Assembly: GCA_002509495.1 (NCBI GenBank)
Contig: DAEV01000003.1
Coordinates: 68,312 to 85,203 of the forward strand
Direction of reading: 5' to 3'
DNA: 16,892 nt
Source of the DNA: Methanolinea sp. UBA473
GTDB lineage: Archaea > Halobacteriota > Methanomicrobia > Methanomicrobiales > Methanospirillaceae
Part shown: positions 14,030 to 16,892 of the stretch, piece after piece
Layout: every line of letters starts with the position of its first letter
How positions within the stretch are numbered: position 1 is the stretch's first letter
The notes under the pieces: model-generated
What the model was told of the DNA's origin: nothing
Databases searched by the model: none
Seen by the model: only the letters and a program-made list of their open reading frames with translations
Program-made: the position numbers and the translations under genes

Positions 14030-16324
14030 GTGGTCTCCGACATCAAGGATTTTCTCATCATCGTCTTCATTATTGGCGTAAACAGCGCCATCGGGTTCTG
14101 GCAGGAGCTTAAGGCCGAAACTTCCCTCGACGCACTGAAGAAGCTGACTGCCAGCAGGGTAAGGGTCCTGCGGGAAGACGCTGAAAAGGTGATACCTTCG
14201 GAAGACCTGGTTCCGGGTGACTGCATACTCCTGTCCGAGGGAGATCTCGTCACTGCAGATATCCGCCTCTCCGAGGGTGCCGCGCTGACCGTGGACGAAT
14301 CATCCCTGACCGGGGAATCGCTGCCGGTCACAAAAGACCCTGATGCATTGGTTGAGGTAAATGCCCCCCCACATGATTTTCGGAACAGTCTGCTATCCGG
14401 CACGTCCGTGGTGCGAGGACATGGCAAGGGATACGTGGTCCGGACAGGGCGGAGCACCTATTTTGCCACGATCGCCGAACTAGCACTGGAACGTCCCCCG
14501 GACAGCCCGTTCACAAAGGCGATCGGCAATTTTTCAAAACGGTATATTGCGCTCCTCCTCGCGATATTCGCGGTTGTCGGGACCTTTGCCTTCCTGCAGG
14601 GTCGCCCTCCTGCCGAGATCGCCTACCTTCTGGTCGCCCAGATGGTCTCTGCGGTTCCAGAAGGACTCCCCATCGTTGTAACCATTATTATGGTGGTCGG
14701 TGCGCTTGCGCTCTCGAAGAGAAAGACCCTCGTCCGGCACCTTCCTGCCGTGGAAACAATGGGCAGCGCAACTGTGATCGCATCGGACAAGACCGGTACG
14801 ATCACCGAAGGCACCCTGAGCGTCCACGAGGTCTTTGCCTTCGACCGCGAGGAACTTGAATTAGCCGCTGTCCTCTGCAATGATGCCCGGGACGGCTCCG
14901 GGGATCCAATCGACGTCACACTCCTCCGGTGGGTAGAATCCAGGGATCGCATCCGGGAGGAGAATCCGCGCATCTGGGTTTACCCGTTCGATACCTCCAG
15001 AAAACTGATGGCCACCGCAAATTCCATCGGGGGAAGGGAGCGTTTCTTCATCAAGGGGGCATACGAGGAACTGAAAACACATGCGGATAACGATACCCCA
15101 TCTTTTGCAGAACTGGAACGGCAGATCGATAAGATGGCAGCTAAGGGTTTGCGGGTGCTGGCATTCGGCGCAGGCTCGTGGATGGGCGAAGACCCGTCCG
15201 TCTGGCGTTACCGGATTGTCGGGATCATTGGATTCGTCGATCCTCCCAAACCGAGTGCTGCGGAAGCCGTCCTGACGGCACAGGCGGCAGGAATCCGGGT
15301 GGTGATGATTACCGGGGATTACCCGCTGACGGCCAAAGAGATTGCCCGTTCGGTCCACATCTGGAACGACGGGGACATGCTGCTCACCGGCCCCACGATC
15401 GAGTCCATGTCGGACAATGAACTTGCAGTTGCGCTGAAAAAAACAACTGTCTTCGCCCGGATCCTGCCTGAACATAAACACCGGATCGTGAAGGTCCTGC
15501 AGGAGCAAGGCGAGATCGTTACGGTTACCGGTGACGGGGTCAACGATGTCCCCGCACTCCGGGCGGCGGACCTGGGGATTGCAATGGGATCCGGCACGGA
15601 GGCGGCAAAGAGCGCGGCAAAAATGGTGATTGTCGACAATAACCTTTCCGTGATTGTCGATGCCATCCGGAACGCACGCGTGATCGTTGACAATATCCGG
15701 AAAGTGATCTATTACCTGGTCTCCACTTCGGTCACGGAGATCGTTCTGATCAGCACATCGATCTTTGCGGGTCTGCCGCTGCCGCTCATGCCAATCCAGA
15801 TCCTATGGGTGAACCTTGTCACAGACGGCGTACAGGACAAGACGTTTCCTTTCATCAGGGAAGAGGGAAACGTGATGGCCCGCCCCCCAACCCAACCTTC
15901 CCGGCAGTTCTTCGACAGGAAGCAGATCCGGCGCATCATGACCTTCGGTATCGTTATCGGAGGCCTTGGGACGGCATTATTCTGGTATCTCCACGGAATA
16001 TACCCGTACGAGGTAGCAGTTTCGATCATGTTCACCTCTTTCGTCTGCCTCCAGTGGTTCAACGGGCTCCAGGCGCAGATGGAACATGAGCCGTTCCTTC
16101 GGGATATCCGACGAAGCATTAGGATCAACCCGTATGTTTTTCTTGGGATCGGCGCGGGTGCAGTGCTCCAGATGATTGCGATCTATGTCATTCCCGGCGT
16201 GTTCGGCATAGTTCCCTTAGCCCTCGAACACTGGGGATACGTGATCGCCCTTTCACTGGTTGCATTCTTCATCGTCGAAGCGATCAAATGGCTGGAGTTC
16301 GGTGGCAGTCATCCTCCGGCCTGA
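14030..16324 (+). CDS. P2-type cation-transporting ATPase, main part (frameshifted gene)
   Basis: 764 residues from the first available GTG, although the true coding frame continues back to about 13948. Features: membrane segment 2 ending G-F-W-Q-E-L-K-A-E; actuator domain with T-G-E-S near residue 94; segment 4 with V-P-E-G-L-P; phosphorylation motif D-K-T-G-T-I-T at residue 253; nucleotide-binding domain including F-I-K-G-A-Y-E-E; hinge T-G-D-G-V-N-D; segment 5 with S-T-S-V-T-E-I; segment 6 with N-L-V-T-D-G; and four more C-terminal membrane segments. This is the Ca2+/Na+/K+-type P2 group, which pumps cations across the membrane with ATP hydrolysis; the ion is not determined. With the frameshift repaired, the protein has about 844 residues, near full length. 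Started at GTG 14030 it would lack the N-domain and segment 1 and probably be inactive. All catalytic motifs are intact, which suggests recent damage or an artefact. Confidence 0.88.
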   Translation: MVSDIKDFLIIVFIIGVNSAIGFWQELKAETSLDALKKLTASRVRVLREDAEKVIPSEDLVPGDCILLSEGDLVTADIRLSEGAALTVDESSLTGESLPVTKDPDALVEVNAPPHDFRNSLLSGTSVVRGHGKGYVVRTGRSTYFATIAELALERPPDSPFTKAIGNFSKRYIALLLAIFAVVGTFAFLQGRPPAEIAYLLVAQMVSAVPEGLPIVVTIIMVVGALALSKRKTLVRHLPAVETMGSATVIASDKTGTITEGTLSVHEVFAFDREELELAAVLCNDARDGSGDPIDVTLLRWVESRDRIREENPRIWVYPFDTSRKLMATANSIGGRERFFIKGAYEELKTHADNDTPSFAELERQIDKMAAKGLRVLAFGAGSWMGEDPSVWRYRIVGIIGFVDPPKPSAAEAVLTAQAAGIRVVMITGDYPLTAKEIARSVHIWNDGDMLLTGPTIESMSDNELAVALKKTTVFARILPEHKHRIVKVLQEQGEIVTVTGDGVNDVPALRAADLGIAMGSGTEAAKSAAKMVIVDNNLSVIVDAIRNARVIVDNIRKVIYYLVSTSVTEIVLISTSIFAGLPLPLMPIQILWVNLVTDGVQDKTFPFIREEGNVMARPPTQPSRQFFDRKQIRRIMTFGIVIGGLGTALFWYLHGIYPYEVAVSIMFTSFVCLQWFNGLQAQMEHEPFLRDIRRSIRINPYVFLGIGAGAVLQMIAIYVIPGVFGIVPLALEHWGYVIALSLVAFFIVEAIKWLEFGGSHPPA

Positions 16325-16493
16325 TACGTGCCATGACCCCGGACCAGGGGAAGCGTTCTGATTCTGCAAGTGCCGCCCTGAACGTGTGTTCCCGTGAGAG
16401 GGATCGGTCGGATACCAGGAACGGCTTGCCCGCTTACCAGGGCGGAAAATATCCCATTATCTCCTCCGGGCGCCATTTATTGAATGAAGAACG

Positions 16494-16778
16494 ATGGGTT
16501 ATCCCGCGGATGGCCGGGAGATCATTCGGTTTCCCCTGCACCGGCCAGATAGCAATAAATCTCAGGTTATATTCCAGCTTCTATCGCAAGATACCGCAGA
16601 TGCGGCTGCGGAACTGTATACCGATGTGTTTCTCAACGATGAACCGATGACCTGCCGTCACGGAATTGCCCCCGGCAGATTTCTGCCGTATGCACGCTTT
16701 TATCTCCGTTTCTGCTCGGAACAACAGCTGTACAGTCCTGAAATAATTTCTCATAGATCTTTGCTTACGAGCACATGA
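16494..16778 (+). pseudogene. N-terminal fragment of a GNAT acetyltransferase
   Basis: A 94-codon frame whose middle resembles the first helix-strand unit of GNAT N-acetyltransferases: A-D-A-A-A-E-L-Y-T-D-V-F-L-N-D-E-P-M-T, then a loop and F-L-P-Y-A-R-F-Y-L-R-F-C-S-E-Q-Q-L. This 'A-x-x-L-x-x-x-V-F-x-x-x-E-P-M-T' pattern is common at the start of such proteins. After about residue 79 the similarity ends, base composition turns AT-rich, and the frame stops; no acetyl-CoA-binding R/Q-x-x-G-x-G/A motif follows in any frame up to the window end. It is therefore probably a decayed or truncated gene, perhaps cut by recombination near 16735. The frame could also be chance. The 169 bases before it, after the ATPase gene, show nothing recognisable. 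Confidence 0.4.
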
Positions 16779-16892
16779 ACGTTTCATCATTAAACTCACC
16801 ACCCAAAAACACGGATACCGATACCGAAGATGGCCTCTTGAGGTAACCGTCTCCAGAACGCGAGATTCGGAGATTCAAGATTATCGAAATCC

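Noticed and set aside
1..16892. CRISPR arrays, insertion sequences, prophage or integron features
   Set aside because: No regularly spaced direct repeats, transposase or integrase motifs, or terminal inverted repeats flanking a cargo were seen on either strand.

Overview
This window looks like a chromosomal stretch of a methanogenic archaeon, most likely of the order Methanomicrobiales (Methanoregula-like). The reasons are indirect: AT-rich boxes resembling archaeal TATA promoters precede most transcription units, several genes seem leaderless, stop codons are often followed by short T-runs, and the very large soluble multi-PAS kinase with a 'TRHDVxNQ' H-box and the small DUF1508, DUF937 and V4R-like proteins are typical of that group. 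Genus cannot be fixed from the sequence. There are no rRNA or convincing tRNA genes, no CRISPR array and no recognisable insertion sequence.

Left part (about 130-2633, + strand): a tight four-gene operon. Two half-size YeeE/YedE-type membrane proteins abut stop-to-start. They are followed by a 395-residue protein with three DsrE-like domains and a 74-residue TusA-like protein in which the usual C-P-x-P site is altered. Together they look like an import and relay route for a reduced sulfur species (or, less likely here, selenium).

Middle-left (2734-6338, + strand): three independently transcribed genes. These are a 61-residue DUF1508/YegP-type protein with a textbook promoter and ribosome binding site, a CPA2-type cation/proton antiporter with TrkA-N and TrkA-C gating domains, and a flavodoxin-fold FMN reductase fused to an N-terminal rubredoxin-like Cys4 knuckle. 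The 318-base gap before the antiporter contains several inverted repeats and a nine-T run and may encode a structured RNA.

Centre (6561-11213, - strand): one 1550-residue cytoplasmic sensor histidine kinase, REC - 4 PAS - GAF - 4 PAS - HisKA-like - HATPase. Divergent from it is a lipoprotein carrying a Cache-like extracellular sensor domain with no transmembrane signalling part.

Right part (12227-16892, + strand): a DUF937 protein; a 404-base gap with a strong TATA box, a T9 run and several small hairpins but no convincing gene; a V4R-like small protein preceded by an inverted repeat next to its TATA box; a P2-type cation-pumping ATPase broken by a one-base shift in an A5 run; and the N-terminal part of a GNAT acetyltransferase that loses similarity abruptly. 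The window thus mixes sulfur handling, ion transport, redox and signalling, with two damaged genes at the right end. Function calls rest on reading motifs by eye; no database search was possible.
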